From Flavobacterium hydatis (GTDB lineage Bacteria; Bacteroidota; Bacteroidia; Flavobacteriales; Flavobacteriaceae), in NCBI RefSeq assembly GCF_000737695.1, contig NZ_JPRM01000018.1, positions 1 through 64,000 on the forward strand: a DNA stretch of 64,000 nt, written 5' to 3'. A program made the position numbers and the translations under genes. Below are positions 24,677 to 33,090 of the stretch, in pieces (the stretch's first letter is position 1; the number at the start of each line of letters is the position of its first letter). A model generated the notes under the pieces. That model worked only from the letters and a program-made list of their open reading frames with translations. It had not been told where the DNA came from and did not search any database.

Positions 24677-24678
24677 GG

Positions 24679-25350
24679 TTATTCTTTAATCATATATCCC
24701 GTTCCTTTTATGGTATGGATAAATTTATGGTTTTGCTCAATTTTGTTCCTTAAATAAGAAATATATACATCGACAACATTGGTGTTATTATCATAATTAA
24801 TTCCCCAAACAGCATTTAATATTTGGGTTCTGGACATTACTTTATTTCTGTTTTCTAATAAAAATAATAGTAGTTTGTATTCTCTTGGCGATAAATCGAT
24901 AGGTTGGTCATTCTCGGTAACTTTATGTTCCTCGGGATTTATGGTTAAGCTCCCACAAGTATATAATGTTTCGACTTTATCGTAGTTAAATTTTGTTCTT
25001 CGCGTAAGCGCATTAACTCTCGAGATTAATTCCTGAAAATGAAAGGGTTTTACGAGATAATCATCGGCACCAGAATCTAATGCATTTACTTTATCATCGG
25101 TATTACTAAGTGCGCTAAGCATTAATATGGGAGTATGAATTTTTTTGAAACGCATTAATTTAGTCAACTGAATACCGTCAATACCCGGAAGCATAATATC
25201 CATTAAGATAATATCCCAAGTGTTGTCTTGTATCAAGTCACGGGCAATCTCGCCAGTTTCGGCAAGATGCACGGTAAAATTGTTTTCTTCTAACCCTTTT
25301 ACTATAAATTCGCTTATGCGTTTATCGTCCTCAATGAGTAAAACATTCAT
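24679..25350 (-). CDS. OmpR-family response regulator (metal-efflux linked)
   Basis: A 223-residue regulator. The receiver has D8/D9, phospho-accepting D51 (LMDIMLPGIDG) and K101 (DDYLVKPF). The C-terminal winged helix (residues about 130-222) includes PREYKLLLFLLENRNKVMSRTQILNAVWG and DVYISYLRNKIE. It is paired with the kinase 2 nt downstream and probably activates the CzcCBA-like operon. An AATCTTTG sequence near 25388 on the minus strand is one base from the -7 consensus. Confidence 0.95.
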   Translation of the reverse strand: MNVLLIEDDKRISEFIVKGLEENNFTVHLAETGEIARDLIQDNTWDIILMDIMLPGIDGIQLTKLMRFKKIHTPILMLSALSNTDDKVNALDSGADDYLVKPFHFQELISRVNALTRRTKFNYDKVETLYTCGSLTINPEEHKVTENDQPIDLSPREYKLLLFLLENRNKVMSRTQILNAVWGINYDNNTNVVDVYISYLRNKIEQNHKFIHTIKGTGYMIKE

Positions 25351-25400
25351 ATAATAGTAGTTTCTTGTATTTATTCTAATTACAAAGATTGCGTTAAGAT

Positions 25401-25529
25401 GGGACGCGGATAACGCTGATTTACTAACGTAAAGACGCGGAAAAAAAACTGATTTTTTAAATTATGTAAAGATGAAAATCTGTGTTTTTCCATGTTTCCG
25501 CTTTGGCGAATCCGCGTTATCCGCGTTTC
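25401..25529. repeat. GCGGAT-family palindromic repeat
   Basis: GGGACGCGGATAACGCTGA at the left and GCGTTATCCGCGTTT at the right, with inner copies of GACGCGG and CGCTTTGGCGAA. It lies in the divergent gap between the response regulator and TauE-like genes (25351-25716), which otherwise shows no gene. Confidence 0.7.
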
Positions 25530-25716
25530 ATTTTAGACAACGCTTCTCATAAGTCATTTTAAAATGATTATCAAAAATAACACTTAATTACGGGAATCTA
25601 CTATTAAAACGGAAGGTTATAAAACGGAACAGGGTATTTTAATATTTTGTTATGAAACAGAAATCTGAAATAATTAATATCAATTCGTAAATTAGCGGCG
25701 ATATAAATACATTCGG

Positions 25717-26553
25717 ATGACAGTACTTACATTTACCCTGATTATGCTTTTTGGTGCTTTTTTAGCAGGTTTCATAGGTTCATTATCAGGTTTAGGCGGC
25801 GGAATAATAATTATACCATTATTAACAGTCATTCTGGGAGTCGACATACATTACGCCATTGGTGCGGCTCTTGTTTCGGTAATTGCAACTTCATCTGGTT
25901 CTGCCGCAGCTTATGTAAGGGAAGGAATTACCAATATGCGTTTGGGAATTTTCCTCGAGATAGCAACTACTATTGGGGCTGTTGGAGGCGCATTACTTTC
26001 TACAATTGCACCAACTTCTTTTATCGCCGTTTTATTCGGACTTACATTAATCTTTTCGGCTATTAATTCTTTAAGAAAAAAAGAAGAACATATTGTTTTA
26101 GAATCAAGTCCATTAGCAAAAAAACTACATCTGGAAGGAACTTATCCTTCGCACGATGGTGAGGTTATTAGCTACGGAACTAAAAACGTTGTTGGCGGAT
26201 TTAGTATGATGGGAATTGCTGGTATGATGTCGGGATTGCTAGGGATAGGTTCTGGTGCTTTTAAGGTAATTGCAATGGATAATATTATGCGAATTCCGTT
26301 TAAGGTTTCTACTACAACTAGTAATTTTATGATGGGAGTTACAGCAATGGCAAGTTCTGTAATATATATCCAAAAAGGGTATATAGAACCAGGAATATGT
26401 ATGCCAGTTGTTATAGGTGTATTATTTGGAGCTATGGCTGGAGCCAAAGTATTAGTAAAAACAAATCCTAAAAAGCTTCGTATCTTTTTTGCCTGTCTGA
26501 TTTTTGTACTTGCAATAAATATGATTTATAACGGAATTAATGGAAAAATCTAA
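25717..26553 (+). CDS. sulfite exporter TauE/SafE family protein
   Basis: A 278-residue inner-membrane protein with about eight hydrophobic helices. GFIGSLSGLGGGIIIIPLL (residues 19-37) and MMGIAGMMSGLLGIGSGAFKVIAMD are the two repeated family motifs around inverted TauE units. A hydrophilic loop of about 45 residues lies in the middle. TauE/SafE proteins export sulfur-containing or other small organic anions; the substrate here is unknown. It is followed immediately by a DUF1634 gene, a widespread pairing. Confidence 0.92.
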   Translation: MTVLTFTLIMLFGAFLAGFIGSLSGLGGGIIIIPLLTVILGVDIHYAIGAALVSVIATSSGSAAAYVREGITNMRLGIFLEIATTIGAVGGALLSTIAPTSFIAVLFGLTLIFSAINSLRKKEEHIVLESSPLAKKLHLEGTYPSHDGEVISYGTKNVVGGFSMMGIAGMMSGLLGIGSGAFKVIAMDNIMRIPFKVSTTTSNFMMGVTAMASSVIYIQKGYIEPGICMPVVIGVLFGAMAGAKVLVKTNPKKLRIFFACLIFVLAINMIYNGINGKI

Positions 26554-26557
26554 GGTT

Positions 26558-26947
26558 ATGACACATGAAAAATTTGGAGAAAAAGATTTTCAGACCATTA
26601 TAGGTAATTTATTGCGCTACGGAGTATGGGTTTCTTTATCGGTAGCTTTTATTGGCGGAATTGTTTATTTGATGCATCACGGCAATGATATCGAAGATTA
26701 TTCGGTATTTAAAGAAAACGACAGAAATATCTTCGAAGTAATTACAGCGATTTATAACGGAGTTATTCAGGGAAACGGAGAATCGATAATATTTTTTGGA
26801 GTAATACTACTTTTTCTTACCCCAGTATTGCGTGTATTATTGTCGCTATTTTCTTTTTTACTAGAAAAAGATTATCTGTATGTAGTAATCACTTTAATTG
26901 TAATTTTTATAATTCTGGTAAGTGTTTCATTAGGGTTTTCTCATTGA
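26558..26947 (+). CDS. DUF1634 membrane protein
   Basis: A 129-residue protein with three hydrophobic segments (residues about 21-42, 72-98, 105-127). The family pattern is IIGNLLRYGVWVSLSVAFIGGIVYL near the N-terminus and a C-terminal LLFLTPVLRVLLSLFSFLLEKDYLYVVITLIV. DUF1634 proteins regularly accompany TauE/SafE transporters and may be a transporter subunit; that is context only. A second in-frame ATG at 26540 overlaps the TauE stop codon by 14 nt and could be the true, coupled start. Confidence 0.9.
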   Translation: MTHEKFGEKDFQTIIGNLLRYGVWVSLSVAFIGGIVYLMHHGNDIEDYSVFKENDRNIFEVITAIYNGVIQGNGESIIFFGVILLFLTPVLRVLLSLFSFLLEKDYLYVVITLIVIFIILVSVSLGFSH

Positions 26948-26988
26948 TGGTTGAGGTGGAGTAGATGAACTGAATATAGATATAAAAC

Positions 26989-27501
26989 TTACTTCGCAAT
27001 TTCAATTTTAAGTAATTCATTATCGATTTTTCGATATGTTATTCGAACTTTTAATCCATTTTTTATAATATCGTCATTGGTATTGCTATAGGTATTAAAA
27101 CGCCCCAATAGTTGATTACTATAACTAAATTTTACGGAGTCAACGTTAAAAGATTCATAAGTAATGGAAGCAAGTTTTTTTTGTACGAATGTGCGATTAA
27201 AGTTAGAAAGCACACCTTCGACTTTTCCAACTTGTTCAGAAGCTAAACTTTCACGAATTCTCTCATCACTATTATCTATTGTATAGAGTTTTAAATAAAT
27301 GAGTATAAAACTTGATAGAACAAATAAAAAACCGATTGACCATAATAGAATGGATTTTTCGTAGTCTTCATTTTGCTTTTTTAGTTTTTTTATTAGAAGC
27401 CAAACTATCATTGTGATGATTGCTATATATAGAAATACATCAAATGTTTTAATTGAGTTTGATGGTAAATCTAATACAGACCAATAGGTATAATAATTCA
27501 A
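26989..27501 (-). CDS. two-helix membrane protein of unknown function
   Basis: A 170-residue protein with membrane segments at about 21-40 (DVFLYIAIITMIVWLLIKK) and 52-70, then a 95-residue C-terminal soluble domain. I recognise no family. The TTG start overlaps the upstream TGA as TTGA, which suggests translational coupling with the DUF4328 gene. The TTG start is supported because the next in-frame ATG would cut the first membrane helix. Confidence 0.6.
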   Translation of the reverse strand: MNYYTYWSVLDLPSNSIKTFDVFLYIAIITMIVWLLIKKLKKQNEDYEKSILLWSIGFLFVLSSFILIYLKLYTIDNSDERIRESLASEQVGKVEGVLSNFNRTFVQKKLASITYESFNVDSVKFSYSNQLLGRFNTYSNTNDDIIKNGLKVRITYRKIDNELLKIEIAK

Positions 27502-28205
27502 GATAACTCAAGATTTGATTCAACTAAAGGTTCTGTAGTTTTAAATTGTTTCTCGTTATTTTCTACTTCAACAAGTAATGGTTCCACACTTGAATAATTT
27601 TTAATAATTTTTACAGTAATTAAAGCGAGAGAAATTCCGATAATATTTGATACTATACTTGCAATTGTGATATTAATTAACTCTCCAATACTATTTGCCG
27701 GGTATCTATAAATAATTTGTCCTAATATGTTATTTACAATCCAAAGTGTCCACCATGGAGTTAATAAACTGGTTGTAAAATTATCACTGACTTTTATCCC
27801 TTTTTCTATCAAAAAAGATTTTGTTTCTTCATACAATTCCCTCATTATTTGTACAGGTCTGTAAAGAGAAATAATTGGGACAAACCAACTTCCTGCAGCC
27901 CAACCTTCAGAATGAGATAAATATTCGACTTTTAAGTGAAGATTATAGTAGGCACGCCTAAACCATTGGATAAAAGTTACTGCAGAAATAATATAAACAA
28001 TCAAATATATGTATGCAATAGTTTGTTCTGTAGTATCATTTGCAATTGCTTCATCTGTAGTTATAGAACCCCCATTTATAGCAGTTTGTAGTAAATTATA
28101 TTGAAAACATTTAGAAATTAATGCTACTAATTCAATTGCCATAACAATCCATATTAATAGCATTGCATTTTTAGCTCTTTGTCCGTTAGGTCTTAATTCT
28201 TCCAT
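27498..28205 (-). CDS. DUF4328 membrane protein
   Basis: A 235-residue membrane protein with about four helices. The conserved family core WFRRAYYNLH...EGWAAGSWFVPIISLYRPVQIMRELYEET covers residues about 81-132, followed by TPWWTLWIVNNI. DUF4328 has no known biochemical role. It is the first gene of a coupled pair with the unknown gene downstream (4-nt overlap). A -7 element is found 85 nt upstream. Confidence 0.88.
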   Translation of the reverse strand: MEELRPNGQRAKNAMLLIWIVMAIELVALISKCFQYNLLQTAINGGSITTDEAIANDTTEQTIAYIYLIVYIISAVTFIQWFRRAYYNLHLKVEYLSHSEGWAAGSWFVPIISLYRPVQIMRELYEETKSFLIEKGIKVSDNFTTSLLTPWWTLWIVNNILGQIIYRYPANSIGELINITIASIVSNIIGISLALITVKIIKNYSSVEPLLVEVENNEKQFKTTEPLVESNLELS

Positions 28206-28290
28206 TTCTCTATAATTTCCGTTTTGCTTTTTAGCGCAGCGAATATATTCTTTTTTGTACTATAATTACTAATTAAATTTATTTGATATT

Positions 28291-28298
28291 CAAATTTA
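28291..28298 (-). promoter_or_regulatory. -7 element upstream of the DUF4328 gene
   Basis: The minus-strand TAAATTTG fits TAnnTTTG, 85 nt before the ATG at 28205. Confidence 0.4.
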
Positions 28299-28331
28299 TG
28301 TTTTGGAATAGTTTGATTTTAGATAATCTTG

Positions 28332-28418
28332 TCATTCTGATGAAAGAAGAATCTCCGTAAGAAACTATATAACCTTTGTCGAGCTACTTGATGAGACCCT
28401 TCCTTCGTCAGGGTGACA
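28332..28418. repeat. GTCAnnCTGA inverted repeat
   Basis: GTCATTCTGATGAAAGAAG (from 28332) and CCCTTCCTTCGTCAGGGTGAC (to 28418) are inverted near-copies enclosing GTCGAGCTACTTGATGAGA. The same blocks appear inside the composite elements at 4465-4749 and 15185-15456. It lies in a 388-nt gap without genes. Confidence 0.65.
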
Positions 28419-28467
28419 AGTTTGAGGCTGTTTTGAGATTAATTGATATAACACATTACAAACATTG

Positions 28468-28531
28468 CCTACGGTTTCAACCGTAGGAGTGTAATGTATA
28501 ATCGCAATTGGTATCACACGGTTGAAACCGT
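28468..28531. repeat. paired ACGGTTTCAACCGT palindromes
   Basis: The perfect palindrome CCTACGGTTTCAACCGTAGG at 28468-28487, then ACGGTTGAAACCGT at 28518-28531, the inverted copy of its core. The design matches 6322-6452 with a different sequence. Confidence 0.65.
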
Positions 28532-28593
28532 AAGCTATGGCCTCATGCCTTTGTGTTTATTTTTGATAAATAAGATTTCTTTGTTACTAATAT

Positions 28594-28986
28594 CTATCCC
28601 ATTGGCGTACAAACCTCAATCAAGAAACCATCGATATCTCTGATATAAGCAACAGTTTGTTCCCAAGGTTTTTGTTTTGCTTCTTGCAAAATAGTAGCGC
28701 CAGCTTCTTTAGATTTTATAAGAATTTCATTTACATTATCGGTTATAAAACCCAATTCGGTAGCAAAAGGTTTATTGGCTAAATCACTTTCGATAAAACC
28801 GTCTTTTAAATTAGAATTAGCCAATTCTTTTGAAGCAAATGAAATTGTAGTTTCTCCTGTACTAAGTTCTCCGTAATCATTTTCGGGAGTCACAAATTTT
28901 CTCGTAAAACCAAATGCATTTTCATAAAATGAAATAGATTTACTTACGTCGTTAACGTATAATATTGTATAGCCGAATTTTACCAT
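28594..28986 (-). CDS. VOC family protein (glyoxalase/bleomycin-resistance fold)
   Basis: A 130-residue protein. FGYTILYVNDVSKSISFYENAFGFTRKFV is the classic first beta-alpha-beta module. The second module ends QTVAYIRDIDGFLIEVCTPM, with the metal-ligand-type glutamate in the last strand. The pattern is close to lactoylglutathione-lyase-like proteins, but the substrate is unknown. A single soluble gene between repeat-bearing gaps. Confidence 0.92.
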   Translation of the reverse strand: MVKFGYTILYVNDVSKSISFYENAFGFTRKFVTPENDYGELSTGETTISFASKELANSNLKDGFIESDLANKPFATELGFITDNVNEILIKSKEAGATILQEAKQKPWEQTVAYIRDIDGFLIEVCTPMG

Positions 28987-29054
28987 TTTTGAGTTTGTTT
29001 AATTATTTGTTTTTATAATAACGTGTTAGTAGTATAACTCATTAAATTTTATTA

Positions 29055-29196
29055 AACACATAGAAACATAGGTTTCATGCGTAAAATAGAACTCAAAAAG
29101 AAATACATTTCCTTCACATAGCTAGCTCTAACTCTGTATTTTTTAAATAAGTGAAACGTTTTTTTTGAGAAAACAAAATCTATGTTTCTATGTGTT
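29055..29196. repeat. AACACATAG inverted-repeat element (142 nt)
   Basis: AACACATAGAAACATAG at the left and CTATGTTTCTATGTGTT at the right are perfect 17-nt inverted ends. The interior is AT-rich without a gene. Related to 1095-1134. It accounts for much of the 362-nt gene-free stretch 28987-29348. Confidence 0.7.
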
Positions 29197-29348
29197 GAAA
29201 TTAATTATAAATAGCAGATTTATTATTAATAATCTCAATATTTATAAAATTAAAAGGTTCGACGAAATAGAAGCAAAGTATTTTGTATTGAACGAAAATA
29301 CAAATAAAAACAAGCTCCTATCTCGCCAAACCTAAAATTATTTACATA

Positions 29349-30368
29349 TTAATTTGCTACTTTACTCGTCCATTCTGTTCCGCTAATATCGGTGAGAGTT
29401 AACGTGTAATTGGTGTTTTTTTGCAATTGATAATTCGTTAAATCAATATTCAAGATTGCTTTCGCGCCAAGCGGAATTATTAAACTGTGTTTGCCAGGTT
29501 TTACTTTGGTGACATATTTGTTGGCTATATCTTTTTTAGGGAATTTAGCTAAATTTTCGCCTTTAAAATCGAAGATTATTTCTCCTTGCTCATTTTTTAG
29601 CTGAATACCAATTAAAAACGAACCGTAAACATCAACGCCTTCTGTGCGATATATCTGGAATTGTAAAGCTTCATTTTTTATAGTTGCGTCGCTAATTTCG
29701 ACTTTTGGTTTTACCGATTTGTTATGCAGTTTTCCGAATACTCCACCATGAAAATATTGGTTAGTATACAGAGTAAGCGAGAATATAAGTAGGGAAATAA
29801 CAAGAACTACGGGTTTAAGATTGGTAATAGGAAGACTTCCTGAACCAAGCCAAGAGAACCATTTTGTTTTGGTGAATGCATAATTCTTGTTCATGAAATA
29901 ATTGTCTAGAGAATATGAACCGCTTCCGCTTAAAAATAGCGTAAAACCACAAGCAATTCCTAATACACCAATTTGCCATTCGTCTAAACAAGTGGTGCCT
30001 ATCCAACCAGAGCCTAGCAAAATACCCATGGCCAAACTAAAGACTCCAACACTCATTAATCGGGTAAAGAATCCTAACATAATTAGTAATCCTACAATGG
30101 CTTCGATAATGGTAAAACTAACCATAGACCACCAAAGGGCTTCTGGATTTGTAACTAAGTATTCGATTATAGGTTTTATTCCTAAGGCATTCGGGAGGAA
30201 ATGATTGAATTTTTCGCCAATATATCCTGCTTCATCTTGAATTAATTTGTTCTCGAGAATTAATCTTCGCCAGAAAGCCGAGAAGTATGTCCAGCCAATA
30301 ACTAGCCTAATAGAAAGCGTAAAAAGACCAGCCAAATTGTATGACTGATTCGAATGAATATTTTTCAT
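29349..30368 (-). CDS. DoxD/DoxA fusion, thiosulfate:quinone oxidoreductase-like
   Basis: A 339-residue protein. The N-terminal DoxD-type domain (residues about 1-175) has four or five membrane helices, with SIRLVIGWTYFSAFWRR and the conserved G-GW-GTTCLDEWQ near residue 120. A membrane helix near 185-205 is followed by a C-terminal DoxA-like soluble domain with YGSFLIGIQL and VTKVKPGKHSLIIPLGAKAILNI. In archaea DoxDA form the thiosulfate:quinone oxidoreductase; whether bacterial fusions oxidise thiosulfate is not established. It is preceded on the same strand by a small unknown gene 55 nt upstream. Confidence 0.87.
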   Translation of the reverse strand: MKNIHSNQSYNLAGLFTLSIRLVIGWTYFSAFWRRLILENKLIQDEAGYIGEKFNHFLPNALGIKPIIEYLVTNPEALWWSMVSFTIIEAIVGLLIMLGFFTRLMSVGVFSLAMGILLGSGWIGTTCLDEWQIGVLGIACGFTLFLSGSGSYSLDNYFMNKNYAFTKTKWFSWLGSGSLPITNLKPVVLVISLLIFSLTLYTNQYFHGGVFGKLHNKSVKPKVEISDATIKNEALQFQIYRTEGVDVYGSFLIGIQLKNEQGEIIFDFKGENLAKFPKKDIANKYVTKVKPGKHSLIIPLGAKAILNIDLTNYQLQKNTNYTLTLTDISGTEWTSKVAN

Positions 30369-30423
30369 AAGTGTATATTTTAATTTTAAAAAACGATTGT
30401 AAATAAAATGCGACTGTTCTGGA

Positions 30424-30804
30424 TTATGCCAAATCGGATTTTAATCGTTTATACAAAATATACAAAGGGGGAGTGTTTACAGCAGCTACATTTATATAAA
30501 TGTGTTTTTTGTGTAATGCTGTTGCTAATAAAATTTGATTTTGAGAAACAGAAACTGGTAAAACAGGAATTTGTTTCTGGAGTTTGGTAACGCTACTTTC
30601 AGACTGATTAACGCTCGATTCTTGTACTTCGCAATAAGAAACTCCTGTTTGGGTAGTTTGGTTCTTATTAAGCGTCTGGAAGTATTCTAAATCAAAAACA
30701 GAAAACAAAGAACTTTTTACCGAACACGGAGCAAGTGCAAATACTACTGCAAGTAGTATCACGACAAGTCGTATGTTTTTTCGGTAGGTTCTTTTATTTT
30801 TCAT
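30424..30804 (-). CDS. small secreted or membrane-anchored protein upstream of DoxDA
   Basis: A 126-residue protein with a basic N-terminus and one hydrophobic stretch (NIRLVVILLAVVFALAPCSVKSSLF). A Gln/Ser-rich linker follows, then a short C-terminal motif PPLYILYKRLK. I think this C-terminal motif recurs in Flavobacteriaceae small proteins, but I do not know a function. The ATG was chosen over an in-frame TTG three codons upstream because that TTG lies within a TATCTTTG sequence. It may form an operon with DoxDA, 55 nt downstream. Confidence 0.55.
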   Translation of the reverse strand: MKNKRTYRKNIRLVVILLAVVFALAPCSVKSSLFSVFDLEYFQTLNKNQTTQTGVSYCEVQESSVNQSESSVTKLQKQIPVLPVSVSQNQILLATALHKKHIYINVAAVNTPPLYILYKRLKSDLA

Positions 30805-30930
30805 ATTTTTCAAAGATATGCTTTTGTTTTGCTTTTTTATGAATAGAGGAATATTTTGTTGGATTGCTTCTTGCTAAAGCATAATATTATTAAGTAAAAA
30901 ACTCTTTAAATACTGTACTGAATATATCTC

Positions 30931-30992
30931 TCGCAAAGACGCAAAGACACAGAGAAATTATGGGTAATTTGGCGACTTGGTGTCTTTGCGTG
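30931..30992. repeat. CGCAAAGAC inverted repeat
   Basis: ACGCAAAGACAC (30939-30950) and GTGTCTTTGCGT (30980-30991) are perfect inverted arms. They belong to the CGCAAAG family found at 4465, 15185 and 57103. Confidence 0.65.
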
Positions 30993-31057
30993 AAAAAAAT
31001 TACTCCGAAAATTTAATGGCATTGACTTAAAACTTAAAGTAATCCAAAAGATTTTTT

Positions 31058-31468
31058 TTATAATTGGGTTTCATGAAAAAGTAAATATCCATTTTTTAAA
31101 TCTACAAAATAAATTGAACTTATGTCATTTGGAGATGAAAAAGCAGTGAAACCTATTTTTGGTTTAAACCAAGAAGGGGCATCATTTGGTAAATCAATTT
31201 CTGAGGTGTGAACTTTTAAATCATTTATTTTGATGAATTCCTCTATCCATTCCTGAGTTGCATACAGTTCCATATACATTTTATATTCTAGTGTAAAATG
31301 AGCAGATTGCCAATATTGCCCTTTAAGAATCTTCACATCCTTTTCGGGTTCGCGCCCTGACCATAATTGATATACTTCATTTGGGTCATCGGAATTCTTC
31401 TCTATACAAGAAGTAAACAGAAAGGAGAATAGAATAATTGCAATATAAAATGAACGACTTGATTTCAT
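31058..31468 (-). CDS. small lipoprotein of unknown function
   Basis: A 136-residue protein with a clear lipoprotein signal, MKSSRSFYIAIILFSFLFTSC, lipobox cysteine at residue 21. The mature part has aromatic and acidic residues (YWQSAHFTLEYKMYMELYATQEW) and a C-terminal IYFVDLKNGYLLFHETQL strand pair. No family recognised. It is the last of five same-strand small genes (31058-33520). Confidence 0.6.
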   Translation of the reverse strand: MKSSRSFYIAIILFSFLFTSCIEKNSDDPNEVYQLWSGREPEKDVKILKGQYWQSAHFTLEYKMYMELYATQEWIEEFIKINDLKVHTSEIDLPNDAPSWFKPKIGFTAFSSPNDISSIYFVDLKNGYLLFHETQL

Positions 31469-31522
31469 GGAGCTAGTTTATATATTGTTATTTTATTGAA
31501 TCGCCTTAAAATTACTTTTTGA

Positions 31523-31978
31523 TTAATTAAATGACTTACAATTTGTGAATGTATTTTTCACTTCTAATTCCTTTCTAAACTCTGTAGGTAATATTAACTT
31601 TATTTCGCAAAAATCCTTAACCTCATACAATTGTGTATCAGGATTTAATATAATAGCTTTTGAGGAAGAATAATCAGAATTATAAAACCATACATTAGCT
31701 TGTTCATCTACGTATAAGCACCAATAATGGTAAGGACTAAAGGTTTTATTTAATTCTTGTTGAAATAATATTTTATTATGAAAGTCTGTTATTGCAAATA
31801 TTATAGATTCATCCTTAAATTGCTTTAAGACTATTTTTTTAGTTTTAAGATCTCGTTGAAAAACAGAATATATTCCTGGTTTATTGATGAATCCTGATTT
31901 AATCTGTTGTCTTTTTAGTTCGGATTCATTGCATGATACAAAGAGTAGAAATATTAGAAATAAGAGGATTCTTTTCAT
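31523..31978 (-). CDS. small lipoprotein of unknown function
   Basis: A 151-residue protein with the signal MKRILLFLIFLLFVSC (lipobox cysteine at residue 16). The mature part is a soluble, probably beta-rich domain containing HYWCLYVDEQANVWFYNSDYSSSKAIILNPDTQLYEV. No family recognised. It lies between the DUF2199 gene and another lipoprotein gene, 54 and 28 nt away. Confidence 0.6.
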   Translation of the reverse strand: MKRILLFLIFLLFVSCNESELKRQQIKSGFINKPGIYSVFQRDLKTKKIVLKQFKDESIIFAITDFHNKILFQQELNKTFSPYHYWCLYVDEQANVWFYNSDYSSSKAIILNPDTQLYEVKDFCEIKLILPTEFRKELEVKNTFTNCKSFN

Positions 31979-32006
31979 TTATTTAATTAAAATTTTTCTC
32001 AGATAA

Positions 32007-32555
32007 TTATAGATTATGCGATTCTCTCAATATATTCTCAACCATCTCTTTAGCTTTTTCTAATGTTATTCCGTTTTCTTGGTCGATAGTTAGCGGATGA
32101 TTTTCTTCGATACATTTAATCTCAGGGATAAATCCGAGTTCTTGTTCGATGGCAATTGTTTTTAAGCTTAACGTTTCTCCGTAATTAGGAACCATGGTTT
32201 GTAACCAACCGAAATAAGGTTCTTGTTTGGTTCGGTTTTCGTCTTCCCATAAATTTATTCTGATTTCAAAATTCTCAGGGCTTATAGATGTCCAGATATC
32301 AAATGCAAAATCTTCATAATGGTCAATTATCGGAATTGTTAATCTGCCACGGTGAAAAAAATATGTATCATCGATAACACATAAACTTTCTTCGAGTTGA
32401 ATTCTTTGTTCTCTTTCTTCTGGAGGAACAGAGAAATAATAGTCAGGATAATCGGAACCAAAACAAAGCGGAAGCTCATTGTAAACAACATCACAACATT
32501 CGCATTTATAAGCTGTTTTGTTTGTTTCGGGATTTAAAAAGGGGATTAATTTCAA
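32007..32555 (-). CDS. DUF2199 protein
   Basis: A 182-residue soluble protein. The N-terminal CECCDVVYNELPLCFGSDYPDYYFSVPPEER with CxC-C spacing is the DUF2199 signature, followed by ESLCVIDDTYFFHRGRLTIPI and FAFDIWTSISPENF. The central GWLQTMVPNYGET is also conserved. Function is unknown. It starts with TTG: no in-frame ATG exists upstream before a stop codon, and the family N-terminus begins right here. Confidence 0.85.
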   Translation of the reverse strand: MKLIPFLNPETNKTAYKCECCDVVYNELPLCFGSDYPDYYFSVPPEEREQRIQLEESLCVIDDTYFFHRGRLTIPIIDHYEDFAFDIWTSISPENFEIRINLWEDENRTKQEPYFGWLQTMVPNYGETLSLKTIAIEQELGFIPEIKCIEENHPLTIDQENGITLEKAKEMVENILRESHNL

Positions 32556-32592
32556 TTTGTATGCTGTTAAGTTTTATTATGTTTAAAGAATA

Positions 32593-33090
32593 TTAGCGTT
32601 TTTCAATTGATAAAGGTTTTGGCTTTGTTTGATAATAGCTAAAAATCTCTTTTATTTCATTTTTAGTTAAAATTTTGCAATCAACTGTAGCTATAGCTTC
32701 TTTCTCATCCATCATTGAACGCATTAAGATTAATTGGAAAACTTCTGTTTTTTTATTTAGTGTAATTTCATTTCCTTCTTTTGAAATAAATTTTTCATAA
32801 GCATCCAGCATTTCCATCCAAATATTAATTTCGTTATCTGGATTTCTATCCCGTTTAAAATTTGTTATGGTTTCTTCTAAACTTATAGGCAACACATCAG
32901 CAAGGGAAGATTGAATTTTTTTTATTTTTTCAATCTGTTCTTCAGTTAATTCATTATGAACTATTGGGCCTAGTTGTATTTTACTAGGATCAATTTCCTG
33001 AACTTCATTTTCTTTTTTAGGTTTACAAGAATAAAATATCGTTGCAATTATTATTAGCGTTAATGCTAGTAGAATAAGTTTAGAATTCAT
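32593..33090 (-). CDS. lipoprotein of unknown function
   Basis: A 165-residue protein with the lipoprotein signal MNSKLILLALTLIIIATIFYSC. A linker rich in Lys/Glu follows, then a helical domain (VHNELTEEQIEKIKKIQSSLADVLPISLEETITNFKRDRN, residues about 44-85). No family assigned. Its start overlaps the end of the upstream gene by 11 nt, so the two are probably coupled. Confidence 0.6.
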   Translation of the reverse strand: MNSKLILLALTLIIIATIFYSCKPKKENEVQEIDPSKIQLGPIVHNELTEEQIEKIKKIQSSLADVLPISLEETITNFKRDRNPDNEINIWMEMLDAYEKFISKEGNEITLNKKTEVFQLILMRSMMDEKEAIATVDCKILTKNEIKEIFSYYQTKPKPLSIEKR

